Positions 19,648 to 27,844 of a stretch of DNA of 64,000 nucleotides are shown here, piece by piece. This stretch comes from Nocardia salmonicida NBRC 13393 (GTDB lineage: Bacteria; Actinomycetota; Actinomycetes; Mycobacteriales; Mycobacteriaceae): NCBI RefSeq assembly GCF_001613085.1, contig NZ_BDBR01000002.1, forward strand, positions 434,001 to 498,000, written 5' to 3'. A program made the position numbers and the translations under genes. Numbering within the stretch: position 1 is the first letter of the stretch; each line of letters opens with the position of its first letter. The notes below the pieces were generated by a model. It worked only from the letters and a program-made list of their open reading frames with translations, had not been told where the DNA came from and did not search any database.

Positions 19648-20535
19648 ATGACCGAGCTCGACACGTTCACCACCTTCCGGCCCCTGCTGTTCACGATCGC
19701 CTACGAAATCCTGGGCTGCGCCGCCGATGCCGAAGATGTGTTGCAGGACAGCTACCTTCGCTGGCGCGAAGCGACGGAGGTGACGCATCCGCGCGCGTAC
19801 CTGGTCCAGATCGTCACTCGTCAGGCGATCAACCATCTCCGCTCGGTCCGGCGGCGCCGCGAGGACTACGTCGGCACCTGGCTGCCCGAACCGATCCGCA
19901 CGACGCCCGATGCCGGCCACGACGTGTTGCTGGCGGAGTCGGTGTCGATGGCGATGTTGCTCGTGCTGGAAACCCTCGGTCCCACCGAGCGGGCGGTGTT
20001 CGTCCTGTCGGAGGTGTTCGGGCACAGCCACCGCGAGATCGCGGACATGATCGACAAATCCGACACCGCCGTGCGGCAGATCGCCCACCGGGCCCGCGCG
20101 CACGTCGCGGCTCGGCGCCGACGCTTCCGACCCGACTCCGACACCACCCGGGCAGTGATCGGCCGTTTCCTGCTCGCCGCCCACACCGGCGATTTCGGCG
20201 CCCTCCTGGCAGTGCTCGCGCCCGACGTCGTCGAGATCTCCGATGGCGGCGGCCGCGTCTCCGCCGCACGTCGCCCGATCATCGGCGCCGAGTCCGTCGC
20301 GCGGTTCATGATCGGGCTGGCACAGAACTCGATGGCGGGCGCGACTGTCGAATTCGGCAGTTTCAACGCCCAGCCCGCGGTGCTCGTCCGGTCGGCGAAC
20401 GGCGACCTGGACACGGTGCTGGTGGTCGAGATGATCGACGACCTCATCACCGGCCTCTACGCGGTCCGCAATCCCGACAAACTGCAGACGGTCGATGTCA
20501 TCCGGTCCCTCGACATCTCCGCCGACCTGCCCTGA
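19648..20535 (+). CDS. ECF41-type RNA polymerase sigma factor with SnoaL-like C-terminal domain
   Basis: 295 residues. Sigma region 2 is at the N-terminus (FTIAYEILGCAADAEDVLQD), region 4 is FVLSEVFGHSHREIADMIDKS, and the C-terminal domain of about 110 residues (VIGRFLLAAHTGDFGALLAVL...) is a SnoaL/NTF2-like fold. In ECF41/SigJ-type factors this domain replaces a separate anti-sigma factor and modulates activity. These genes usually regulate a neighbouring redox enzyme; here rox lies before it and a flavodoxin-fold gene after it. The long upstream extension of the frame is non-domain sequence, so ATG 19648 (after GGTAGGGGTG) is preferred. Confidence 0.9.
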   Translation: MTELDTFTTFRPLLFTIAYEILGCAADAEDVLQDSYLRWREATEVTHPRAYLVQIVTRQAINHLRSVRRRREDYVGTWLPEPIRTTPDAGHDVLLAESVSMAMLLVLETLGPTERAVFVLSEVFGHSHREIADMIDKSDTAVRQIAHRARAHVAARRRRFRPDSDTTRAVIGRFLLAAHTGDFGALLAVLAPDVVEISDGGGRVSAARRPIIGAESVARFMIGLAQNSMAGATVEFGSFNAQPAVLVRSANGDLDTVLVVEMIDDLITGLYAVRNPDKLQTVDVIRSLDISADLP

Positions 20536-20640
20536 TCGCGTGCTGTGACCGAGGGCACTACGCTGCCGTGTCACGCTGGGACCCCGAGCGGTGTCTCCGA
20601 GAGTGTCCAGCAAGTGCAGCGAAACGAAAGGACCATCCCC

Positions 20641-21114
20641 ATGAAGGTCATCCTCGTGTGCAAGTCGGTGTCGCACGGCAACACCCAGCGCGTCGCCGAG
20701 GCCATGAACCAGGTGCTCGGCGGCCGGGTCCTCGCCCCCGTCGACGTCGACCCGGCCGAGCTCGCCGACTGCGACCTCGTCGGCTTCGGTTCGGGTATCT
20801 ACAACATGGCTTTCCACCCGGAACTACGCCGATTCATCGACGCGCTCCCGACCGGGCACCAGGGCAAGGCGTTCGTCTTCCGCACCAGCGGATTCCCGGA
20901 AACACCGATTCGCCGCTATGTCACCACCTTGACCCGCGACATCGAGCGCAAGGGCTTCGACGTGATCGACGCCTTCGACTGCCGCGGCTTCGACACCGTG
21001 CTACCGCTGCGCTTGGTCGGCGGCATCCACAAAGGCCACCCCGACGCCGCCGACCTCACCGCCGCCCGCGCGTTCGCCGAAAATTTGCGCGCCAGGACCA
21101 CCGCCGCGCCCTGA
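20641..21114 (+). CDS. Flavodoxin-fold protein
   Basis: 157 residues. The FMN phosphate loop is SVSHGNTQRVAEAM at the N-terminus (residues about 9-22), followed by FGSGIYNMAFHPELRRFIDALP and FRTSGFP, typical of short-chain flavodoxin-family (type 5) proteins. It probably carries electrons or reduces quinones. The start ATG 20641 has a GAAAGGA ribosome site; the upstream part of the open frame is not conserved in character. It lies downstream of the ECF41-type sigma gene and could be its target. Confidence 0.87.
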   Translation: MKVILVCKSVSHGNTQRVAEAMNQVLGGRVLAPVDVDPAELADCDLVGFGSGIYNMAFHPELRRFIDALPTGHQGKAFVFRTSGFPETPIRRYVTTLTRDIERKGFDVIDAFDCRGFDTVLPLRLVGGIHKGHPDAADLTAARAFAENLRARTTAAP

Positions 21115-21140
21115 CCCGACGAACTCGTCATACCCCGATG

Positions 21141-21154
21141 CGAACATATGTTCG
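21141..21154. promoter_or_regulatory. LexA (SOS) box overlapping the start codon of the polymerase gene
   Basis: CGAAC-ATAT-GTTCG is a perfect match to the actinobacterial LexA box core (CGAAC-N4-GTTCG). It is centred on the ATG at 21148-21150. Repressor binding here would cover the transcription start of a leaderless or near-leaderless mRNA. Confidence 0.78.
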
Positions 21155-22383
21155 TGTCCGATTCCGCCGCCCCCCGTCGCCCGCGTATCCAGTCCCGCGC
21201 CGAAGCGTCGATCCTGCACGCCGACCTCGACTCGTTCTACGCCTCGGTCGAACAGCGTGATCAGGCGTGGCTGCGCGGCAAACCGGTCATCGTGGGCGGC
21301 GGAGTGGTGCTGGCGGCCAGTTATGAGGCCAAGGCGTTCGGTATCCGCACTCCCATGAACGCGGGGCAGGCGCTGCGGTTGTGTCCGCACGCGATCGTCG
21401 TGCCGCCACGGATGTCGGCCTACGCCGAGGCGAGCAAGGCGGTTTTCGCGGTATTCCACGACACCACTCCCGCGGTGGAGGGGATCTCGATCGACGAGGC
21501 GTTCCTCGACGTCAGTGGGCTACGCCGGATCAGCGGCGAGCCCATCGAGATCGGCCACCGATTGCGCGCGCAGGTCGCCGCGCAGGTCGGCCTGCCCATC
21601 TCCGTGGGCATCGCACGCAACAAGTTCCTCGCCAAAGTCGCCTCCGCCGTCGCCAAACCCGACGGATTACGCCTCGTCGAACCCGGCAAAGAACTCGACT
21701 TCCTGCACCCACTGCCGGTGGAGCGATTATGGGGCGTCGGCAAAGTCACGTCGGCGACCCTGCACGCCAACGGCATCACCCGCATCGGCCAGCTCGCCGA
21801 ACTCGGCGAACCGCATCTGCGCGCGATCCTCGGTCCCGCCGCGGCCCGTCACCTGTTCGCCCTGTCCTGGGCGCGCGATCCACGCCACGTGGAAACCGGC
21901 AAACGACGCCGCTCGATCGGCGCACAACGCGCACTCGGTCGCCGCCCCCGCGAGCCCGAAGAGATCGCCGCCTACCTCGACGGCCTCACCGACCGACTCG
22001 GCCGCCGCCTACGCGCCGCCGACCGCGTATGCCGAACGGTGGTACTTCGCTTACGTTTCGACGACTTCACCAGGGCCACCCGCTCCCACACACTCGTCGA
22101 AGCCACCGACTCCTCCACCGCGATCCGCCATGCCGCTCGCCTGCTCCTGCACACTGCCCAACCGCTGATCGCCGAACGCGGCATCACCCTGATCGGTCTC
22201 TCGCTGACCAACCTCGACGACGCCGACACCATGCAACTCACCCTGCCACTCGAGGCGCGCGCCGAGAACACCCTCGACGCCACCCTCGACGACTTGCGTC
22301 GCCGCTTCGGCTCCACTGCCGTCACCCGCGCCGCACTTCTGCGCAGCGGCGAAGGCATTTCGGTCCCGATGTTGCCCGACTGA
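21148..22383 (+). CDS. dinB: Y-family DNA polymerase IV
   Basis: 411 residues. Catalytic carboxylates are visible: HADLDSFYASVE (D26; D28 adjacent) and SIDEAFLD (D116, E117). The helix-hairpin-helix (ERLWGVGKVTSATLHANGITRIGQLA), the little-finger domain, and a C-terminal clamp-binding motif QLTLPLE complete a full-length translesion polymerase. The ATG at 21148 is the first in frame; GTG 21154 is an alternative. The start codon lies within a LexA box, so SOS induction is likely. Mycobacterial DinB proteins are generally reported as not damage-inducible, which makes this site notable. Confidence 0.93.
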   Translation: MFVSDSAAPRRPRIQSRAEASILHADLDSFYASVEQRDQAWLRGKPVIVGGGVVLAASYEAKAFGIRTPMNAGQALRLCPHAIVVPPRMSAYAEASKAVFAVFHDTTPAVEGISIDEAFLDVSGLRRISGEPIEIGHRLRAQVAAQVGLPISVGIARNKFLAKVASAVAKPDGLRLVEPGKELDFLHPLPVERLWGVGKVTSATLHANGITRIGQLAELGEPHLRAILGPAAARHLFALSWARDPRHVETGKRRRSIGAQRALGRRPREPEEIAAYLDGLTDRLGRRLRAADRVCRTVVLRLRFDDFTRATRSHTLVEATDSSTAIRHAARLLLHTAQPLIAERGITLIGLSLTNLDDADTMQLTLPLEARAENTLDATLDDLRRRFGSTAVTRAALLRSGEGISVPMLPD

Positions 22384-22484
22384 CCCCGAATTCGCGCTCG
22401 AGCCCAAGGTGCGGCATCCTGACTGCCCGGGGGCTTCGGCGACAGCTGTCCTCCGACCATCGATTTCCGAAGAGGATAACCGCG

Positions 22485-22838
22485 ATGCATTACGCCGTCA
22501 TCGGCTTCTTGACCCTTGCCCTGTGGGTGTACTGCCTGGTCGACATCATCACCAGCCCCGACGCGGGCATCCGGCACCTTCCGAAGATGGGCTGGATCAT
22601 CGTCGTCGTTCTCGTTCCCACGATCGGCGCGCTGCTGTGGTTGTTCGCGGGCAGGCCGCTCGGGGAGTCGCGTCCCGCGTCGAACACCTCTTTCGGCGAA
22701 TACGACCGTCCAGGCCGCCGGGTGGCGTCGAATCCCGACGACGACGAGGCCTTCCTGCGCGGCCTGCGCGAGCGTGCCGAACAGCAGCGTCGCGAAGCCC
22801 GCAGGCAACAGGAAGAACGCGACCAGGACCCGGCCTGA
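22485..22838 (+). CDS. PLDc_N-type small membrane protein
   Basis: 117 residues. There are two transmembrane segments (AVIGFLTLALWVYCLVDIIT, and WIIVVVLVPTIGALLWLFAG) with HLPKMGW between them. This is the hallmark of the phospholipase D nuclease N-terminal-like domain found alone in many actinobacterial proteins. The tail of about 60 residues is highly charged (DDDEAFLRGLRERAEQQRREARRQQEE) and probably cytoplasmic coiled coil. The ATG follows GAAGAGGATAA. Function unknown. Confidence 0.85.
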   Translation: MHYAVIGFLTLALWVYCLVDIITSPDAGIRHLPKMGWIIVVVLVPTIGALLWLFAGRPLGESRPASNTSFGEYDRPGRRVASNPDDDEAFLRGLRERAEQQRREARRQQEERDQDPA

Positions 22839-22869
22839 TCACCCGAAAGCCGCTGGGCCGGTCGCGGAT

Positions 22870-23949
22870 CTAGGTGCGCTGGTCGTGCCTGGCCGCCCGG
22901 AACAGCGACCTCGTCCCGAACAGCGAACTGTCGAACCGCTTGCCCGCGTCCGGTTCCCGGTGATAGCGCTCGATGCGCAGCACCTCGTTGCGGGAACCGA
23001 AGATGAACGGCACCCGCTGATGTACCTCGGCCGGGGGAACCTCCATCATCCGCTCGTGCCCGGTGGTCGCCGCCCCACCCGCCTGCTCGACGATGAACGC
23101 GATCGGATTCGCCCCGTACAGCAGCGAAACACGCCCCGGCAGCGCGGGATTGCGGGTATCGCGCGGGTATAGATACAGCCCGCCCCTGGTCAGGATGTGG
23201 AAGGTGTCGGCCACCAGCGACGCCACCCACCGCATATTGAAATCGCGTCCGCGCGGGCCCTCCACCCCCTCCAGACACTCGAGTACGTACCTGCGCACCG
23301 GCCGCTCCCAGAACCGCTCATTGGCGGCATTGATCGCGAATCCCGAAGTGTCCTGCGGGATTCGCATCTGCGGGTGGGTCAACACGAACGCCCCGATCTC
23401 CCGATCGAGGGTGAACCCGTCGACCCCGCTGCCGGTGGTGAGTACCAGCATGGTCGCGGGCCCGTACAGCGTGAACCCCGCGCACACCTGCTCCACACCC
23501 GGTTGCAGGAAGTCGGTCTCGGTGGGTTCGGCGTCGCCGGCGACCACCTCGTCCGGCGCCCGCAGAATGCTGAAAATCGAACCGACCGGCAGATTCACGT
23601 CGATGTTGCTCGACCCGTCCAACGCGTCATAGGCCAGCAGGTACTTTCCCCGCCGCTGTGCAGCGGGCAACACCGTCGCGTGCTGTTCGGACAACAGCCC
23701 CGATAAATGCCCGGACCACTGCGTCTGCCCCACCATGATCTCGTCGGTCAGCACATCGAGCCGCCCACTCACCGATGACTCGTCGTCGACCCCCGACCCG
23801 ATGATCGCCCCACGCGTCACCTGATTGGCAATGATCTTCGCCGCCGTAGCCACCACATTGACCAGCGCGGAGAATTCCCCCGACGAGCCGGGGTGCCGAT
23901 GTTCTTCCTCGATCGTGTAGCGAGTAAGCGTTTTCAGCCCATTCGGCAT
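22870..23949 (-). CDS. fbp: Fructose-1,6-bisphosphatase, class I
   Basis: 359 residues. It has the class I signature YDALDGSSNIDVNLPVGSIF (metal and phosphate binding), an N-terminal VTRGAIIGSG segment, a SEQHATV acidic loop, and GLYLYPRDTRNP near the C-terminus. It should dephosphorylate fructose-1,6-bisphosphate in gluconeogenesis. Most mycolic-acid actinobacteria rely on the unrelated class II enzyme GlpX, so a class I enzyme here is probably additional. The start at 23949 is the ATG nearest the first conserved helix. No operon partner is seen; the merR-type gene upstream is divergent. Confidence 0.92.
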   Translation of the reverse strand: MPNGLKTLTRYTIEEEHRHPGSSGEFSALVNVVATAAKIIANQVTRGAIIGSGVDDESSVSGRLDVLTDEIMVGQTQWSGHLSGLLSEQHATVLPAAQRRGKYLLAYDALDGSSNIDVNLPVGSIFSILRAPDEVVAGDAEPTETDFLQPGVEQVCAGFTLYGPATMLVLTTGSGVDGFTLDREIGAFVLTHPQMRIPQDTSGFAINAANERFWERPVRRYVLECLEGVEGPRGRDFNMRWVASLVADTFHILTRGGLYLYPRDTRNPALPGRVSLLYGANPIAFIVEQAGGAATTGHERMMEVPPAEVHQRVPFIFGSRNEVLRIERYHREPDAGKRFDSSLFGTRSLFRAARHDQRT

Positions 23950-24094
23950 TCGGCAACAACCCCCTGCGAAATCCGGTGTGTCCCTTGCCCTTTCCAGAAT
24001 GGCTCACAACCCGCCCACAATCAATGTGAACCCTCCCGACACCACCCGCGATCCCATCCCGCACAGGTCGCTGTACCTCGATCAGTCTTCATGC

Positions 24095-24126
24095 TTGACC
24101 TTGCCCCTGGGGGCAGCGTTTACATT
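24095..24126 (+). promoter_or_regulatory. MerR-type promoter with elongated spacer
   Basis: The -35 is TTGACC (24095-24100) and the -10 is TACATT (24121-24126), separated by 20 bases that hold the near-palindrome TGCCCCTGGGGGCA. Such 19-20 bp spacers with an internal dyad are typical of promoters twisted by MerR proteins. The start codon at 24133 is only 7 bases past the -10, so the transcript is probably leaderless. Confidence 0.68.
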
Positions 24127-24132
24127 CGCTGC

Positions 24133-24615
24133 ATGAGGATCGGAGAGCTTGCGCGGCTGGCTCAGCTCAGCCCCAAGGCGATCAGGCGGTACGAGGCTTT
24201 GGGGCTGGTCGCGCCGGAACGCCACCCCAACGGCTTCCGTGAATACGACGACCACACCGTCCGACTGGTGCAGGAAATCCGATCCCTGAATCGCCTGGGA
24301 ATCCCGGTGGAGGAAACACGCCCCTTCCTGGACTGCCTGGCCACCGGCAGCGAACACGTAGACGACTGCCCCGCCTCACTGGCCGAATACCAGCGCACCA
24401 TCGACGCACTGAACACCGAAATCGAAGCACTCACCGCCCGCAGAGACGCCCTCACCGATCGACTCCGCGACGCCGCCCACCGCCACACCACCACTCGAAT
24501 GCTCCCGTGGCCGGAGGCGGTCTTTGCGCGGCAGCCTCCATCGGGCCGCGAAGGGACGATCGACGGCCACGTCGAGCAACCACACGACCACCCCACCGAA
24601 CCGAAGGAATCATGA
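24133..24615 (+). CDS. MerR family transcriptional regulator
   Basis: 160 residues. The N-terminal MRIGELARLAQLSPKAIRRYE and GFREYDD are the canonical winged helix. A dimerisation coiled coil follows (EYQRTIDALNTEIEALTARRDALTDRL). Three cysteines are present (C at DCLAT and DDCPAS), but no clear metal-sensor motif. The 3' end overlaps the thioredoxin start by 4 bases (ATGA), so the two form an operon driven by the MerR-type promoter at 24095-24126, implying a redox or thiol-stress signal. The frame is open much further upstream, but the promoter geometry fixes the start at ATG 24133. Confidence 0.88.
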   Translation: MRIGELARLAQLSPKAIRRYEALGLVAPERHPNGFREYDDHTVRLVQEIRSLNRLGIPVEETRPFLDCLATGSEHVDDCPASLAEYQRTIDALNTEIEALTARRDALTDRLRDAAHRHTTTRMLPWPEAVFARQPPSGREGTIDGHVEQPHDHPTEPKES

Positions 24616-24962
24616 TGACTCAGAGTTCTGCGATCGCCGACACCGTCGCGGTCACCGATGAAACATTCGACCGCGACGTTCTCGCCCACCCCGGCCTCGT
24701 GCTCGTGGATGTCTGGGCCACGTGGTGCCCGTCGTGCAAGATGATCGCGCCGGTGCTGGCCGAGGTCGCCCGCGAACGCGCGGACACCCTCACCGTTCGC
24801 ACTCTCAACGCCGACGAGAACCCGCTCACCGCGCGCAACTACCAAGTCATGGCGGCGCCGACGCTACTGCTCTTCCGTGACGGCCAACTGCTGCGGACCC
24901 TCGTCGGGGCACGATCCAAGGCTCGGCTCCTCACCGAGTTGGACGACGCAGTGAGCCGCTGA
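24612..24962 (+). CDS. Thioredoxin with WCPSC active site
   Basis: 116 residues with the thioredoxin fold. Strand LVLVDVWATWCPSCKMIAPVL carries the redox pair C39/C42, and the cis-proline loop is MAAPTLLLF. The active site is WCPSC instead of the usual WCGPC, which usually shifts redox potential, so this is probably a specialised thioredoxin rather than the housekeeping one. ATG 24612 (or the next codon, 24615) follows AAGGA and overlaps the MerR gene stop. It is the likely effector gene of that regulator. Confidence 0.9.
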   Translation: MMTQSSAIADTVAVTDETFDRDVLAHPGLVLVDVWATWCPSCKMIAPVLAEVARERADTLTVRTLNADENPLTARNYQVMAAPTLLLFRDGQLLRTLVGARSKARLLTELDDAVSR

Positions 24963-25048
24963 TCCAGGTAGACGACTGTCGGCGCCGTCGGTACGGTCGT
25001 CGCCAGGCGCGGTCGCTGCCTGGGGACGGTCGAATGAAGGGGTGGGAC

Positions 25049-26119
25049 ATGGCAACTGCGGTGAAGCTGGCGGGGGATGCGCTCGAATTGCCGGGCGGCG
25101 TCCGGGTGACGTTCGTGCGGACCTTGCGACTGCCGGAGACCGGCACCTATCCGTTGCCGCCCGGCCTCGGCACCTTCCCGCTGCGACGGGTCGCCGACTA
25201 CCCCGACACGGTGCCCGAGGAATGGCGCGAACGCGGTGGGGTGATGCTGCCGGTCTACCAGCGCGAAGCCATGTGGTTGCGCTTCTCCGCCCCTGCGCCG
25301 ACCGCGCTGAAGGTCGCCGTCGGCAAAGTCTGCGCGGTCTCGGGTAAGCCGTGGAGCGACACGCTCTCGAAGGATCCGCAGAACTATCTCGCGTTGCCCG
25401 AACAGCCGTGGCTGGACGGAATCAATTCGGGACAGGGAACCGTCCGCCAGTTCGTCGCGGTTCCGATGGGTCTCGGCGCGACCGTCGAAGGCCAGGTCAC
25501 CGGCGTCGAACAGTGGGGTGGCGTGCAATTGTCGGTGCACGGGCTGGCCGACGCCGCGCGAGAAGTGTGGGAGCAGCAGGAGCGCGCACGGCAGCAGCGT
25601 TTGCGAGCCGCACCGGCCCCGGTCGCCCAACCGCCGTGGGCGTCGTCAGCTGCGTACGGCGCAGCGCCCTATGGTGGGCCGATGCCCGTCAGCGCACCCG
25701 GTGCTCCTCCGTCGCCGGGTGCGGCACCAGCAGGCCTGCCTGTGGCCAGGAAGATGGGCCTGGGCGCCGGTGGCACGATGCGCCAGGAGATCTACGCCGA
25801 TGCCCGCCCCGTCGACGACTACCACCCCGACGCCGACGGCAGGGTTTTCGTCCATCTCGCCTCTGCCGCCGAATGGCAGCGGATCACCGGCGAACCCGCG
25901 CCCCCGACCCCGATCACCGCCCAGGCGTATGCCGCGAACGGCCTGCCGTGGTTCGACTACTACGCCGCCGACGCCGACGACCTACCACCCTCGACCGAGC
26001 TCGCCGACGTGAAACCGACCGGCAACTGGCTCGCCGACGAACATCCCAATCCGCCCATCGGATACGCCCTTCCGGTGATTCCACTGGGCGACAACGCCGT
26101 CGAAGACGGCAACTGGTAG
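25049..26119 (+). CDS. Conserved actinobacterial protein of unknown function
   Basis: 356 residues, soluble, no signal peptide or membrane segment. Three parts are visible: an N-terminal beta-rich domain (about 1-180), a proline/alanine/glycine-rich linker (about 190-240), and a C-terminal domain (about 240-356) containing MRQEIYADARPVDDYHPDADGRVFVHL, tryptophan-rich and acidic. ATG 25049 is preferred to ATG 25034 because AAGGGGTG lies 8 bases before it. I do not recognise the family. It is followed 74 bp later by another unassigned gene in the same direction. Confidence 0.75.
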   Translation: MATAVKLAGDALELPGGVRVTFVRTLRLPETGTYPLPPGLGTFPLRRVADYPDTVPEEWRERGGVMLPVYQREAMWLRFSAPAPTALKVAVGKVCAVSGKPWSDTLSKDPQNYLALPEQPWLDGINSGQGTVRQFVAVPMGLGATVEGQVTGVEQWGGVQLSVHGLADAAREVWEQQERARQQRLRAAPAPVAQPPWASSAAYGAAPYGGPMPVSAPGAPPSPGAAPAGLPVARKMGLGAGGTMRQEIYADARPVDDYHPDADGRVFVHLASAAEWQRITGEPAPPTPITAQAYAANGLPWFDYYAADADDLPPSTELADVKPTGNWLADEHPNPPIGYALPVIPLGDNAVEDGNW

Positions 26120-26193
26120 CGCCGCACCCCGACCCCGCGCCTCACGCGAAACCCCCTCGATCATTGTCGGTGGCGTGTGCCACGATCTCGCCC

Positions 26194-27339
26194 ATGACCG
26201 AACCCGCACACCTGCTCGCCGAGCATCGCCTGGAGCTGGCGCTCGATTACGGCCAGTTCACCCTGCACGGCGGGGATGGTGAGGAAGACGTCGAGCTCGC
26301 GTTGCTGGACACCGCGCTGGCGGACAGACCGTCGGCTGGAGACGGGCACACCGTCGTGGTGCTCAGCCCACACCAGAACAACTTCGACATGCCGATCCAC
26401 GTCCAGGTGTGGGATCAGCGACCGGCCGACGAGGGCGACTGGCAACAGGTCAGCGAAGCCCGACTACACATCGGCGAGCACGGACTGAACATCAGTTCAC
26501 CCATCGACGGCTGGGCCGACGCACCCGTGCCGCGCGGCGACTACATCGCCGAGATCGCCGGAACGGGTTTCGTCAACTACGGCTGGCCCGGCGACACCAC
26601 CCCTGGCGACCGCTGGCGAATCCGGCTGTGGCCCGACGACGGCACTGCGCTTCGGCCGGCCCAACAGTGGGACATGCCCGGCTTCGGAATCCCCGCGAAC
26701 AGCCAACCACCACCGCCGGAGCCTGCCCCGAATCTGCCCGAGCCCGAATCGAACTGGCAGAAGGAACTCCGCACCGAGGCCGAAGCCAGAGACCGGGCAG
26801 CATGGGGTGGCGACCCGATTGCAGCTTTTGCCGATACCTATAACGGACGCGAACTCGCGGGGTACGACCGTGCCATGGCGGAGTCGATCGCGGCCATGAA
26901 CGCCACCCAACTGCGCCGACTGGCGCAGTACTGCGCCCAGAGCGCCTACGACATGGCAGGTCTCAGCGATCGTCCCTGGGTGCGCCCAGCGCTGGACGCC
27001 CTCCGATCCGGCGCACCTCTACCCGAACCCTTCCACGACAACGGCGCAGCGTTCGCCCGGCTCGACCAAGACCAGTACGGACCCGACGAGGCAGGCTTCG
27101 AGAGCGGCGTCGTGTGGGAGATTTCCGCGGACCCCGCTCCGAAGCCGAACCCGTACGACCACGGTGCGATCAGTCGCCCGCACTTCGCGCTCAACACGGT
27201 CTTTCACGCGCGACATGCCGATCCGCTTCAAGGCGCGCTCTCCGCGCTCAACGAAGCCGCGATCACCTACGGCGCACACGTCGAGAGCTTGTTCACCGGC
27301 ATCCGTCGCGAGTTCGAGCTACCCCCGCGACGGTCGTGA
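26194..27339 (+). CDS. Unassigned protein, two-domain
   Basis: 381 residues, no signal peptide or membrane segment. The N-terminal half (about 1-165) is beta-rich and looks like a competence/ComJ-like sandwich (VVVLSPHQNNFDMPIHVQVWD, then RGDYIAEIAGTGFVNYGWPGDTTPGDRWRIRLWP). A proline-rich linker follows (PPPPEPAPNLPEPE), then a helical C-terminal domain of about 190 residues. Same direction as the preceding unassigned gene, 74 bp apart. Function unknown; the resemblance of the first domain is a visual impression only. Confidence 0.75.
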   Translation: MTEPAHLLAEHRLELALDYGQFTLHGGDGEEDVELALLDTALADRPSAGDGHTVVVLSPHQNNFDMPIHVQVWDQRPADEGDWQQVSEARLHIGEHGLNISSPIDGWADAPVPRGDYIAEIAGTGFVNYGWPGDTTPGDRWRIRLWPDDGTALRPAQQWDMPGFGIPANSQPPPPEPAPNLPEPESNWQKELRTEAEARDRAAWGGDPIAAFADTYNGRELAGYDRAMAESIAAMNATQLRRLAQYCAQSAYDMAGLSDRPWVRPALDALRSGAPLPEPFHDNGAAFARLDQDQYGPDEAGFESGVVWEISADPAPKPNPYDHGAISRPHFALNTVFHARHADPLQGALSALNEAAITYGAHVESLFTGIRREFELPPRRS

Positions 27340-27442
27340 GCGCAGACCCGGCTAGGCGCTGATCGCCGCCTATACCACTGCGCGACTGGTCGATCCGACG
27401 AACCTGCCACGGTGGCGCCACCCCCGGACGTACGATCCGAGC

Positions 27443-27844
27443 GTGGCCGAATCCAATGGTTCCACCCCTCTGCGTGTGCTGGTCTACAGCAACGATGCCG
27501 ATACCCGCCAACAGGTGATCCTGGCGCTGGGTCGCAGGCCGCGCGCCGATCTACCCGAGCTCGACTTCTTCGAGGTCGCCACCGCGCCGGTGGTCATCGA
27601 GCAGATGGATGCCGGTGGGATCGATCTGGCCATCCTCGACGGTGAATCCGCCCCGACCGGCGGCCTCGGCATCGCCAAGCAACTCAAGGACGAGATCGAC
27701 CAGTGCCCGCCGGTGGTCGTGCTCACCGGTCGCCCCGATGACGCCTGGCTGGCCAACTGGTCGCGTGCCGAGGCCGCCGTCTCGCACCCGATCGACGCCA
27801 TGCAGCTCACCAACGCGGTCGCGGCGGTCCTGCTCGCCCGCTGA
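27443..27844 (+). CDS. Receiver-like (atypical response regulator) protein upstream of nuo
   Basis: 133 residues beginning at a GTG. It is a single receiver-fold domain (LRVLVYSNDADTRQQVILAL ... IDLAILDGESAPTGGLGIAKQLK ... PPVVVLTGRPDDAWL) without an output domain. The aspartate of AILDGE is the candidate phospho-acceptor, but the acidic pair at the first strand end is replaced by SND. Mycobacterium tuberculosis has a similar stand-alone receiver protein (Rv3143) just upstream of its nuo operon, so a role in controlling complex I is plausible. No histidine kinase is adjacent. Confidence 0.8.
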   Translation: MAESNGSTPLRVLVYSNDADTRQQVILALGRRPRADLPELDFFEVATAPVVIEQMDAGGIDLAILDGESAPTGGLGIAKQLKDEIDQCPPVVVLTGRPDDAWLANWSRAEAAVSHPIDAMQLTNAVAAVLLAR

